Under the pieces are notes generated by a model. The model was not told where the DNA came from. It saw only the letters and a program-made list of their open reading frames with translations, and ran no database searches. Shown here piece after piece: positions 1 to 7,051 of a DNA stretch of 7,051 nt. The first letter of the stretch is position 1, and every line of letters starts with the position of its first letter. This stretch comes from Puniceicoccaceae bacterium (GTDB lineage Bacteria; Verrucomicrobiota; Verrucomicrobiia; Opitutales; Coraliomargaritaceae), in the NCBI GenBank assembly GCA_003567255.1, contig PWZW01000226.1, forward strand, positions 1-7,051, in the 5' to 3' direction. Position numbers and translations under genes: made by a program.

Positions 1-1143
1 GAAAAAATCTTTGACCGCGCGTTCACCGATCTCGCTGATCACTCCTTTCATACCATTTGGGAAATGGTCAAGGTCGCTCCTGACTTGATCAAGCTCCGGG
101 CGGATAAGTCGGTTTTCAAGCGGGTCGGTGAGTTTATCAAACACCCCAAGTTGCGTCAGGTGTTCAGTTTTGAACCCCTGTTGATCGGGGGGAATCCCCA
201 AAAGTCTTCGGCAATCTACGCGATGATCCACTACCTGGAAAAAACCTGGGGCGTGCACTTCGCCATGGGGGGGACCGGTGCACTGGTCCGTGCGCTCGTG
301 AAAATGCTCGAAGACCTGGGCGGACGCATCGAGCTAAACACCCGGGCCGAGGAAATCGAAGTCGTCAACGGGGCGGTCGCCGGTGTTAAAGCGAGTGGGG
401 GGAAGCATTTTCCGGCCGATATCGTGATCTCCAACGGGGATGTCGCCAACACTTACCGCAAGCTGATCGCGCCCGAGCACCGCCGCAAATGGACCGACCG
501 CCGCCTTGAGCGGATGAAGTACGCGATGTCGCTTTTTGTCATCTACTTCGGGACCGACCGCACCTATGAACACCTCCCCCACCACGCCATCGTCCTGGGG
601 CCGCGGTACGAAGGTTTGTTGGACGACATTTTCGACAACAAAATTGTGGCTGAGGACTTTTCCCTCTACCTCCACGCGCCGACCCGGACGGACGCCTCCC
701 TGGCGCCCGAGGGCTGCGAGGCTTTCTACGTTTTGAGTCCGGTGCCGCACCTCGGGGGCGGGCAGGATTGGGATGCGATCAAAGAGGAGTATGCCGACCG
801 GATCTTCGCCGCCTTGGAAAAAGACTACCTTGTGCCGGACCTGAGGAAGCATCTCGTCACCAAGCGTATCTTCACTCCGAAGGATTTTGAGACGGACTTG
901 GATGCTTTCATGGGCACTGCTTTTCAATTTGAGCCAACCTTGACCCAGAGCGCGTGGTTCCGCCCGCATAACAAAAGCGAAGACGTGAATAACCTCTACT
1001 TCGTCGGTGCAGGGACGCATCCCGGGGCTGGTTTACCAGGAGTCGTGAGTAGCGCAAAGGTGCTGGAACCGTTCATCCCCAACCTCAATGAGGGGGTGAG
1101 CTCTGATGCGCCCTCCAGTAAGAAGGTTGCCAGTACGGTTTAA
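1..1143 (+). CDS. crtI: Phytoene desaturase-type carotenoid desaturase (CrtI family), 5'-truncated
   Basis: This is a FAD-dependent desaturase/amine-oxidase-fold enzyme that introduces double bonds into phytoene (C40) or a C30 analogue during carotenoid synthesis, usually at the membrane. The frame is open from base 1, giving 380 visible codons. CrtI proteins are about 490-510 residues, so roughly 115-130 residues are missing, including the N-terminal GxGxxG dinucleotide-binding motif. The visible part has the mid-protein FAMGGTGALV segment (about codons 87-96) and the C-terminal signature NLYFVGAGTHPGAGLPGV (codons 331-348) followed by SSAKV, which is diagnostic for bacterial CrtI/CrtN enzymes. 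The ATG at 64 is internal, because family-like sequence (EKIFDRAFTDLADHSF) precedes it. A polar tail of about 20 residues follows the last conserved segment. No phytoene synthase follows; it could lie upstream. Family membership is secure; C40 versus C30 substrate is undetermined. Confidence 0.93.
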   Translation, partial: EKIFDRAFTDLADHSFHTIWEMVKVAPDLIKLRADKSVFKRVGEFIKHPKLRQVFSFEPLLIGGNPQKSSAIYAMIHYLEKTWGVHFAMGGTGALVRALVKMLEDLGGRIELNTRAEEIEVVNGAVAGVKASGGKHFPADIVISNGDVANTYRKLIAPEHRRKWTDRRLERMKYAMSLFVIYFGTDRTYEHLPHHAIVLGPRYEGLLDDIFDNKIVAEDFSLYLHAPTRTDASLAPEGCEAFYVLSPVPHLGGGQDWDAIKEEYADRIFAALEKDYLVPDLRKHLVTKRIFTPKDFETDLDAFMGTAFQFEPTLTQSAWFRPHNKSEDVNNLYFVGAGTHPGAGLPGVVSSAKVLEPFIPNLNEGVSSDAPSSKKVASTV

Positions 1144-1160
1144 GTGGTTAACTCCAAGAT

Positions 1161-2105
1161 ATGCGGTGGTTTGTGCTTTTGCCGGGTGGCTTGCTGGTCA
1201 TTTACCTTTGCCTCCTTTGGCTGAGTTTCGTCCGGGAGTCAGGCTTGGCGGCAGGGAGGCTTGCGGATTGGATGGCCCACCCGCCCCACGCCTTGCCTCA
1301 AACGATTGCCCACCGCGGCGCGTCGGGGGAGTTTCCCGAAAATACTATCCGCGCCTTTGCCGAGGCTAAAGCGCAGGGCGCGGACGTGTTTGAGTTTGAT
1401 ATATGGCGTTCGAGGGACGGCGTGTGGTTTGTTTTTCATGACGAGACGCTGAATCGACTGACCGATGGCCGTGGGCCGATCACCGCGCAAAGCGCGGAAG
1501 ATCTGGAGGCGCTTGATGCGGCTCATACTTTTCAGCCTCCCGGGGATTTTCCGCCTTTTCCCTTTCGCGGACAGGGGATCGGCATCCCCCGCTTGAGCGA
1601 GGTTATGCAAGCATTTCCGGATACAAAAATGATCATCGAGATCAAGGAGTCCTCCGCTGAGGCAGGGGCTGCGCTGGCTTCATTCCTTACGGATTACCCG
1701 GACGCGGACCAAAGGGTCGTGGTGGGCAGTTTTCACCGGCCTACCTTGAGCGGGTTCCGGGCAGCGGCCCCCCACATCCCGACGGGTGCGAGTGCCCCTG
1801 AGGTGCGTAACTTCTACCTCGCCAGTCGCCTCGGATTGTCCGGATTTTGGCCGGTTGCCTTCGATGCCTTACAAATTCCGCACCATTCCGGAGGGGTGCG
1901 GGTGGCCCATCGGCGGCTCATCGCGGCAGCGGAGCGGCGGGGTATCCCGGTGCAGGTCTGGACAGTAAATGATGCCGGGGAAATGGCCGTTTTGCTGGAG
2001 CGGGGGGTCGATGCCTTGATAACCGACTTCCCGGCGCGTTCGGAACGTGTGATTCGTGAAATGTTTACCCATTTAGAGGTTCCGTCAGTGGACGAGGGGG
2101 AATGA
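1161..2105 (+). CDS. Glycerophosphodiester phosphodiesterase, N-terminally membrane anchored
   Basis: This GDPD-family TIM-barrel enzyme (314 aa) hydrolyses glycerophosphodiesters from phospholipid turnover to glycerol-3-phosphate and an alcohol. Residues 3-24 form one hydrophobic helix, with no convincing signal peptidase site after it, so a signal anchor is the likely reading. The catalytic core starts at about residue 48. HRG (51-53) and EN (60-61) are followed by metal ligands E78 and D80 in FEFD, H93 in VFHD, and E160 in IIEIK. WTVN (267-270) and the closing TDFP (288-291) complete the GDPD motif set; the two expected catalytic histidines are H51 and H93. The gene begins 17 bases after the desaturase stop, without a clear Shine-Dalgarno motif; the ATG at 1161 is chosen because it includes the anchor. 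It overlaps the next gene by four bases. Family assignment is firm; substrate and topology are inferred. Relatives are often called ugpQ, but orthology is not shown. Confidence 0.92.
   Translation: MRWFVLLPGGLLVIYLCLLWLSFVRESGLAAGRLADWMAHPPHALPQTIAHRGASGEFPENTIRAFAEAKAQGADVFEFDIWRSRDGVWFVFHDETLNRLTDGRGPITAQSAEDLEALDAAHTFQPPGDFPPFPFRGQGIGIPRLSEVMQAFPDTKMIIEIKESSAEAGAALASFLTDYPDADQRVVVGSFHRPTLSGFRAAAPHIPTGASAPEVRNFYLASRLGLSGFWPVAFDALQIPHHSGGVRVAHRRLIAAAERRGIPVQVWTVNDAGEMAVLLERGVDALITDFPARSERVIREMFTHLEVPSVDEGE
2094..2100 (+). promoter_or_regulatory. Shine-Dalgarno-like site of the YraN-family gene
   Basis: The GAGG followed by a G-run lies just upstream of the ATG at 2102 and is the only clear Shine-Dalgarno-like sequence before a gene in the window. 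It sits inside the last codons of the phosphodiesterase gene and supports the start that overlaps that gene's stop (ATGA). Spacing from GAGG to the ATG is about four to five bases, on the short side. Part of the purine run is also dictated by the Glu-Gly-Glu C-terminus of the upstream protein, so chance cannot be excluded. Confidence 0.5.
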
Positions 2106-2566
2106 GTATTTTACGCAAGCTGATCGCTCAATGGCGCTACCCCAAGCCAGCACCGCTGAGTGAGGACAGTGGCCGGGCGAAGCGCGGGGTTTATGGGGAG
2201 GCCCTCGCCGCCCACTTTCTTGCGACTACCCTGGGGTATCGCATTATTCTTAGAAATTGGAAAATACCCAAGGGGCTGAAGGGGGAGTTGGACTTGATTT
2301 GTCGTGATGAGGCTTCGCTCGTCTTTGTCGAGGTCCGCTCACGCCATCAGGACAGCCCCGTCTCCGGTGTCCAAAGCGTGAATAAGCGAAAACGCGCTGT
2401 CCTGGCCCGTGCGATCAAGGCCTACCTCAAATCCATGCGTCGCCCGCCGAAACACTTCCGTTTTGACATTATTGACATCGCGCTTTCTAACAAGGGAGAA
2501 GGCACGGTGCGTCACTACAAGAACGTGCGCCTCTTTCACAAACACTTTTCCGTGTATAAAAATTAA
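2102..2566 (+). CDS. YraN/UPF0102-family nuclease-like protein
   Basis: This 154-aa protein belongs to the YraN (UPF0102) family, which has a restriction-endonuclease-like (PD-(D/E)xK) fold and no settled physiological role; it is sometimes linked to DNA repair or recombination. The family pattern runs in order: GE (32-33) in the first helix, LGYRIILRNW (44-53), GELDLI (61-66), FVEVRSR (75-81) and FRFDIIDI (119-126). The presumptive metal and catalytic residues E33, D64, E77 and R79 (the usual K/R position) are all present, so the active site looks intact. About 28 residues, basic and proline-containing, precede the conserved core, making it somewhat longer than the usual 115-135 residues. 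The start overlaps the preceding stop, which suggests translational coupling. The link to the phosphodiesterase is probably positional rather than functional. Confidence 0.9.
   Translation: MSILRKLIAQWRYPKPAPLSEDSGRAKRGVYGEALAAHFLATTLGYRIILRNWKIPKGLKGELDLICRDEASLVFVEVRSRHQDSPVSGVQSVNKRKRAVLARAIKAYLKSMRRPPKHFRFDIIDIALSNKGEGTVRHYKNVRLFHKHFSVYKN
2535..2562 (+). promoter_or_regulatory. Weak candidate promoter for the zwf cluster
   Basis: An AT-rich pocket at the end of the YraN-family gene holds TTCACA (2535-2540, five of six matches to TTGACA) and TAAAAA (2557-2562, four of six to TATAAT) with a 16-base spacer. An overlapping TATAAA (2555-2560) is a better -10 box but would leave only 14 bases. 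The position, about 40 bases before the zwf start, would suit a promoter for zwf-opcA-pgl. No operator is recognisable. This is pattern matching only, and promoter consensus in the likely phylum is poorly known. Confidence 0.22.
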
Positions 2567-2604
2567 CCTGTATCCGATCCTCCAAAGCCCGAACGGACCC
2601 CTTT

Positions 2605-4155
<1,551 letters not shown>

Positions 4156-4213
4156 CCCGGGTTGCGTGTCCTATGTCCCCATGGTGCGATACTGAACAAA
4201 CGTTTTAAATGCG

Positions 4214-5203
4214 ATGAGTGCTGTCTTTGATGCCCTACCCGGAGTGAAGCTTCCGGTCGGAAAAGTGACCCAGGCCCTCTCCGATATGTGGAGTGAGGTG
4301 GATGCCTCTGAGGGAACCGGCTTCCGGGCTTCCCAAATGAACCTGATCCTTCACTTCGGGATCAAGACGACGCTCCGTGAAGCGCGCGAGCGCTTTGACG
4401 CGGCGGTCCGCTTTGCCCAGCGCTACCCCAGCCGGATCATTGTGCTCTGCCCACTTGAAGAGGCCGAGGACGGCAACTGTTTGATGCGCAGCAAGCTCTT
4501 CAGCCAGTGTTACCTTGGAGAGTCCTTGCGGGAAATGTGCTGTTGTGAAGCGCTCATCCTCAGTTATCTGCCGACGAATTTTGGCTACCTCGGGAATCAG
4601 GTGTCGGTTTGGCTGGAGGGCGACTTACCCACTTATTTTTGGGTGCATCGCGTGCCAGCGAACCGGATCCGCGAGCATTACCTGCCGTTTTTCAAAATGG
4701 TCAAGCGCGTCGTCTTTGATTCCAGTATCGACGGCGATTCCCTCGGCAAGGTGGACTGGCCGACGGGCTGTAAGGTCCAAGACTTGGCCCGTGCGCGGAC
4801 CCTACCGATCCGACAGTCGCTGGGGCAGTTCCTCAGCGGGTTTGCGCCGCAGGCACTCACCAAGGACCTGGTCGAAGTCCGTATTGAGCACTGCCCGGCA
4901 ATGATCGGTGAGGCGGAAGAGGTGCTCAGGTGGACGAAGGCTTGCCTCGCGGTGTGCGATGAGCGCCAGACGACGGTTCAGTTCAAACGCGAAAAAAGCG
5001 CGACCGATGACTGTGGAGAGCTCGCCCTTCGCCTGGATTGGAAGTACGGGGATGGGCGTTTTCTCTGCCTCTGCGTACAGGCGGGGGAGGGTGTCGCTCA
5101 GCTGGAGTACGATTTTGGGCACGGTGCTGAGGAAATGCTTCTCCGGGTGAAGCTGTTTACTCCCGAACAAACCCTCGCGGAGGCTTTTTTCTTTGGCCAC
5201 TAA
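4214..5203 (+). CDS. opcA: OpcA-like glucose-6-phosphate dehydrogenase assembly/activator protein
   Basis: This 329-aa protein resembles OpcA, which in cyanobacteria promotes assembly or activation of G6PDH and whose gene often neighbours zwf. Family-like segments are ALPGVKLPVGK (7-17), RASQMNLI (38-45), YPSRIIVLCP (71-80), the Cys-rich REMCCCEALIL (106-116) and GDLPTYFWVHR (136-146). There is no signal peptide or membrane segment, so it should act in the cytosol. It is unusually rich in cysteine: 13 by my count (79, 89, 99, 109-111, 186, 227, 244, 248, 267, 285, 287), with three in a row at 109-111. The gene lies between zwf and pgl on the same strand (58 and 24 base gaps), which is the strongest contextual support. 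The ATG at 4214 is chosen because the ALPG segment follows at once; another ATG at 4209 is out of frame. The family call is good, but activation of this particular Zwf is inference. Confidence 0.85.
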   Translation: MSAVFDALPGVKLPVGKVTQALSDMWSEVDASEGTGFRASQMNLILHFGIKTTLREARERFDAAVRFAQRYPSRIIVLCPLEEAEDGNCLMRSKLFSQCYLGESLREMCCCEALILSYLPTNFGYLGNQVSVWLEGDLPTYFWVHRVPANRIREHYLPFFKMVKRVVFDSSIDGDSLGKVDWPTGCKVQDLARARTLPIRQSLGQFLSGFAPQALTKDLVEVRIEHCPAMIGEAEEVLRWTKACLAVCDERQTTVQFKREKSATDDCGELALRLDWKYGDGRFLCLCVQAGEGVAQLEYDFGHGAEEMLLRVKLFTPEQTLAEAFFFGH

Positions 5204-5227
5204 GCAACCTCATTCCTGATTTTTACA

Positions 5228-5980
5228 ATGACGATAAAGACAACTTACGGAACCGTACACATTCTCGACGCGGAGGCCACTTACACGGCCTTGACCCAGG
5301 CAGTCCACCGAGTGGCCGCTGAAAGGGCGAACCCAACACTGGGCCTAACCGGAGGTTCCACGCCCAAGGCATGGTATGCGCAAGCTGCTGACACGGAGGG
5401 TGGGAGCACTTGCGCAATCGACACAAGTTTGCTCGGTCGTTTGGTCTGGTCGTGCAGTGATGAGCGGCAGGTCCCTTTGGCCGATGGGGAGAGCAATTTT
5501 GGAAATGCGAGCCGCATGCTCCTCGATAAAATTGGTGTACCGGCCGAGCGGCGGATGCCCTGGCCAGTCGAGGCGGAGCCAGTGGCTGGTGCCCAAGCCT
5601 TTGCCGAAGCCTGGGAGGCGCGCTTCGGGAGCGGAGCTGCGTTTGATCTTTGCTTTCTCGGTATGGGGGATGATTGCCACACGGCTTCCCTTTTTCCAGG
5701 AAGTCCTTTAATTGAGGATCGTTCCGGTGCGCTGATGGCGGCGGTTGAGGTGCCTGGTAAGGGCTGGCGCTACACGCTCACCCCCGAGGGTATCGCCGCT
5801 TCTGGTGAAATCATTATTTGCGTCACCGGTGCCGGTAAGCAGGCCGCGTTGGAAGCGGTCTTTAAGGGCGATTTTGATCCCCGCGCCAAGCCGGTACAAC
5901 TGCTTAAGCATTCCGCCGAAAAGGTCACCTGGCTGATTGATTCCAGTGCGGCCGGGAGTTTGTTTGACGGACAGGGCTAA
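5228..5980 (+). CDS. pgl: 6-phosphogluconolactonase (DevB/SOL type)
   Basis: This enzyme hydrolyses 6-phosphoglucono-1,5-lactone to 6-phosphogluconate, the step after Zwf, in the cytosol. At 250 aa it has the normal length for the DevB/SOL family (glucosamine-6-phosphate isomerase-like fold). Visible motifs are GLTGGSTP (39-46, phosphate-binding loop), SDER (77-80), SNFG (89-92), and the signature LGMGDDCHTASLFPG (144-158) with the catalytic-region D149 and H151. KGWRYTLTP (178-186) is the usual substrate-proximal segment. The signature normally reads DGH; here residue 150 is Cys rather than Gly, with the flanking residues intact. The other members of the nagB-like fold are less likely, given the GDxCHTASLFPG form and the zwf neighbour. 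It starts 24 bases after the OpcA-like gene without a Shine-Dalgarno motif, probably in one transcript with zwf. Confidence 0.93.
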   Translation: MTIKTTYGTVHILDAEATYTALTQAVHRVAAERANPTLGLTGGSTPKAWYAQAADTEGGSTCAIDTSLLGRLVWSCSDERQVPLADGESNFGNASRMLLDKIGVPAERRMPWPVEAEPVAGAQAFAEAWEARFGSGAAFDLCFLGMGDDCHTASLFPGSPLIEDRSGALMAAVEVPGKGWRYTLTPEGIAASGEIIICVTGAGKQAALEAVFKGDFDPRAKPVQLLKHSAEKVTWLIDSSAAGSLFDGQG

Positions 5981-6081
5981 GGGGGCGCGCGGCTTGTCTG
6001 CCGTAAGTTCTGCCTTGATGGGGGGATCGGCAAGCTTTTGGGATACTTGCTATTTTCCATCTTTTGCTGCATCCTAGTGTG
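5981..6081. other. Intergenic region between pgl and the lipoprotein gene
   Basis: These 101 bases form the longest gap in the window and probably separate two transcription units. The pgl-proximal half is G-rich and holds two short inverted repeats: CGGC/GCCG around 5990-6003, and the bulged hairpin listed separately. The distal half is pyrimidine-rich, with no convincing -35/-10 pair and no Shine-Dalgarno motif before the downstream ATG. No small ORF with recognisable content was seen. Confidence 0.5.
6011..6039 (+). terminator. Weak hairpin after pgl, possible terminator
   Basis: TGCC (6011-6014) pairs with GGCA (6029-6032), and GAT (6017-6019) pairs with ATC (6026-6028), enclosing a loop of six G. 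Two unpaired T (6015-6016) bulge on the 5' side. A run of only four T (6036-6039) follows after three bases. The position about 30 bases past the pgl stop fits a terminator of the zwf-opcA-pgl unit, but the stem is short, bulged and weakly U-tailed. Confidence 0.22.
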
Positions 6082-6681
6082 ATGCGAAATTACCCTACCC
6101 GCTGCCCCGCTTCCAAAATATCCGCGCGTCGAGGATGGTTTGCACTTCTGGGCTTACTTGCATTCCTGAGCGGTTGTGCGACGGGAACGGTGAATTACGA
6201 TTTTGAGCGCTCGGTTGACTTCTCCCGGTTCCAGACCTTTTCCGTCGATGATCGCGCCGTACGGGCGGAGTCTCAGGCGCTCGCTTTAAGCGAGATTGTC
6301 GACCGAAGGTTTGTGCATGCAATCCGCGAAGAACTGACCGCCAAAGGGCTCAGGGAGGTGTCCGAAAACCCCGATCTGCGAGTCAACTTCGCCGTCGTCA
6401 CACGAACCCGGACCGAGATCACCGAGGATGCGCTGGGCTTGCGCTACAATCGTTTCGGCGATCGCCGGAATAGACGGTCCCTCTATGGTCCCCTGTGGTA
6501 TCAAGGTATCGAGATTAACCAGTACGAGGAGGGAACTTTCATCATCGACTTGGTCGACCGCGAGGCGGGGCAACTCGTGTGGCGGGGAACTTCGACGCGA
6601 AGGGTCGGGTGGAGCGCGCCGGACGATGCAGCGGTCCGTACATTGGTTGCCAGGATCCTTGGTAAATACCCGCCCTCATAA
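6082..6681 (+). CDS. DUF4136 family lipoprotein
   Basis: This is a predicted envelope lipoprotein of unknown function (199 aa). A basic N-terminus (RR at 16-17) leads into a hydrophobic stretch (18-29) and a lipobox LSGC with the acylated Cys at 32. The next residue is Ala, not Asp, which under the E. coli rule would favour outer-membrane sorting. The mature part shows the DUF4136 pattern: YDFERSVDFSRFQTF (39-53) near its start, DLRVNFAV (98-105), and YEEGTFIIDLVD (148-159) followed by LVWRG (165-169). An in-frame TTG at 6064 would add six residues; the ATG at 6082 is preferred because it gives a normal short n-region. Neither start has a Shine-Dalgarno motif. It stands between the pgl and thrH genes with gaps of 101 and 65 bases, so it is probably separately transcribed. 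No partner is indicated. Confidence 0.87.
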   Translation: MRNYPTRCPASKISARRGWFALLGLLAFLSGCATGTVNYDFERSVDFSRFQTFSVDDRAVRAESQALALSEIVDRRFVHAIREELTAKGLREVSENPDLRVNFAVVTRTRTEITEDALGLRYNRFGDRRNRRSLYGPLWYQGIEINQYEEGTFIIDLVDREAGQLVWRGTSTRRVGWSAPDDAAVRTLVARILGKYPPS

Positions 6682-6746
6682 GGTTCCGGTACGCGCGAAA
6701 ACAGAAATAAATTGACTCAAGCTGCGATTCCTCCGGTTTTTAGGCC

Positions 6747-7051
6747 ATGAATATCGTATGCCTTGACTTGGAAGGAGTCCTCATCCCGGAGATGTGGGTG
6801 GCTTTTGCCGAAAAGGCGGGAATTGAGGCGCTTAGGCGGACCACCCGGGACGAGCCTGACTATGATGTCTTGATGCGTTACCGCCTGGAGATTTTGCGTG
6901 AACACGATCTGAAATTGCCTGACATTCAGGCCGTCGTGAAAACACTCGATCCGCTGCCTGGTGCGGTCGACTTTGTGGGCTGGGTAAAGTCACAAACGCG
7001 ACTGATCATCCTTTCGGATACGTTTGCCGAGTTTGCCGGCCCGCTCATGGC
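6747..7051 (+). CDS. thrH: ThrH-like phosphoserine phosphatase / homoserine phosphotransferase, 3'-truncated
   Basis: This is the N-terminal half (101 full codons) of a HAD-superfamily phosphatase closely resembling Pseudomonas ThrH, a protein of about 205 residues. That enzyme dephosphorylates phosphoserine and can pass the phosphate to homoserine, linking serine and threonine synthesis. HAD motif I is DLEG (7-10), with nucleophile D7 and the ThrH-typical E9 instead of a second Asp. DEPDYDVLM (35-43) and LKLPDIQ (55-61) match the ThrH cap region. Motif II is LSDTF (89-93), with S90. Motifs III and IV lie beyond the window. The ATG at 6747 places motif I at the usual distance from the N-terminus. 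An AGG lies only two bases upstream, too close to be a normal Shine-Dalgarno. The gene starts 65 bases after the lipoprotein gene. Subfamily assignment is strong; the second activity is inferred from the family. Confidence 0.9.
   Translation, partial: MNIVCLDLEGVLIPEMWVAFAEKAGIEALRRTTRDEPDYDVLMRYRLEILREHDLKLPDIQAVVKTLDPLPGAVDFVGWVKSQTRLIILSDTFAEFAGPLM

Noticed and set aside
64..66. ATG at 64 as the true start of the desaturase
   Set aside because: The frame is open back to base 1 with CrtI-like sequence, and a protein starting at 64 would lack the entire FAD-binding N-terminus. The gene is cut by the window edge, not short.
267..273. Run of seven G as a possible frameshift or phase-variation site in the desaturase gene
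   Set aside because: The run encodes the end of Met plus two Gly in the conserved AMGGTG segment, and the frame is intact on both sides.
334..1020. 228-codon open frame on the - strand opposite the desaturase gene
   Set aside because: It is an antisense shadow of a gene with clear CrtI motifs, with no family resemblance or start signal of its own.
5173..5190. CCTC-GCG-GAGG hairpin followed by C and six T, resembling an intrinsic terminator
   Set aside because: The stem is only four pairs and lies before the stop codon of the OpcA-like gene. The bases are explained by coding for EAFFFGH, and pgl follows after 24 bases.
6712..6742. TTGACT with a downstream T-rich TTTTTA as a promoter for thrH
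   Set aside because: The -35-like box is good, but the only -10-like sequence is poor, 19 bases away and almost touching the ATG. It is too weak to list as a feature.

Overview
The window is a gene-dense, moderately GC-rich bacterial chromosome segment. It carries eight protein genes, all on the + strand, and no RNA gene, mobile element, CRISPR array or gene-free stretch longer than about 100 bases. The combination of a G6PDH / OpcA-like / 6-phosphogluconolactonase cluster, a ThrH-type phosphatase, a carotenoid desaturase and near-absence of Shine-Dalgarno motifs suggests a member of the PVC group, most plausibly Verrucomicrobiota of the Opitutae (Coraliomargarita/Puniceicoccus-like). This placement rests on family recognition from memory and was not searched.

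Layout. (1) Positions 1-1143 hold the C-terminal three quarters of a CrtI-type carotenoid desaturase whose 5' end lies outside the window. (2) Positions 1161-2566 hold a membrane-anchored glycerophosphodiester phosphodiesterase and a YraN/UPF0102 nuclease-like protein, joined by an ATGA stop/start overlap. (3) Positions 2605-5980 hold the oxidative pentose phosphate module: zwf (glucose-6-phosphate dehydrogenase), an OpcA-like G6PDH assembly/activator protein, and pgl (6-phosphogluconolactonase). (4) Positions 6082-6681 hold a DUF4136 lipoprotein. (5) Positions 6747-7051 hold the start of a thrH-like gene, cut by the window end.

How the genes work together. zwf and pgl encode consecutive steps, glucose-6-phosphate to 6-phosphogluconolactone to 6-phosphogluconate with release of NADPH. 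The OpcA-like protein between them is expected to act on the dehydrogenase. No gnd or Entner-Doudoroff gene is visible, so the fate of 6-phosphogluconate cannot be read here. The other genes appear to be unrelated housekeeping or envelope functions.

I do not see an undescribed defence, mobile or regulatory system. The points most worth a second look are the unusually cysteine-rich OpcA-like protein with three consecutive cysteines, the Gly-to-Cys change in the Pgl signature motif, and the lack of recognisable ribosome binding sites before most genes.
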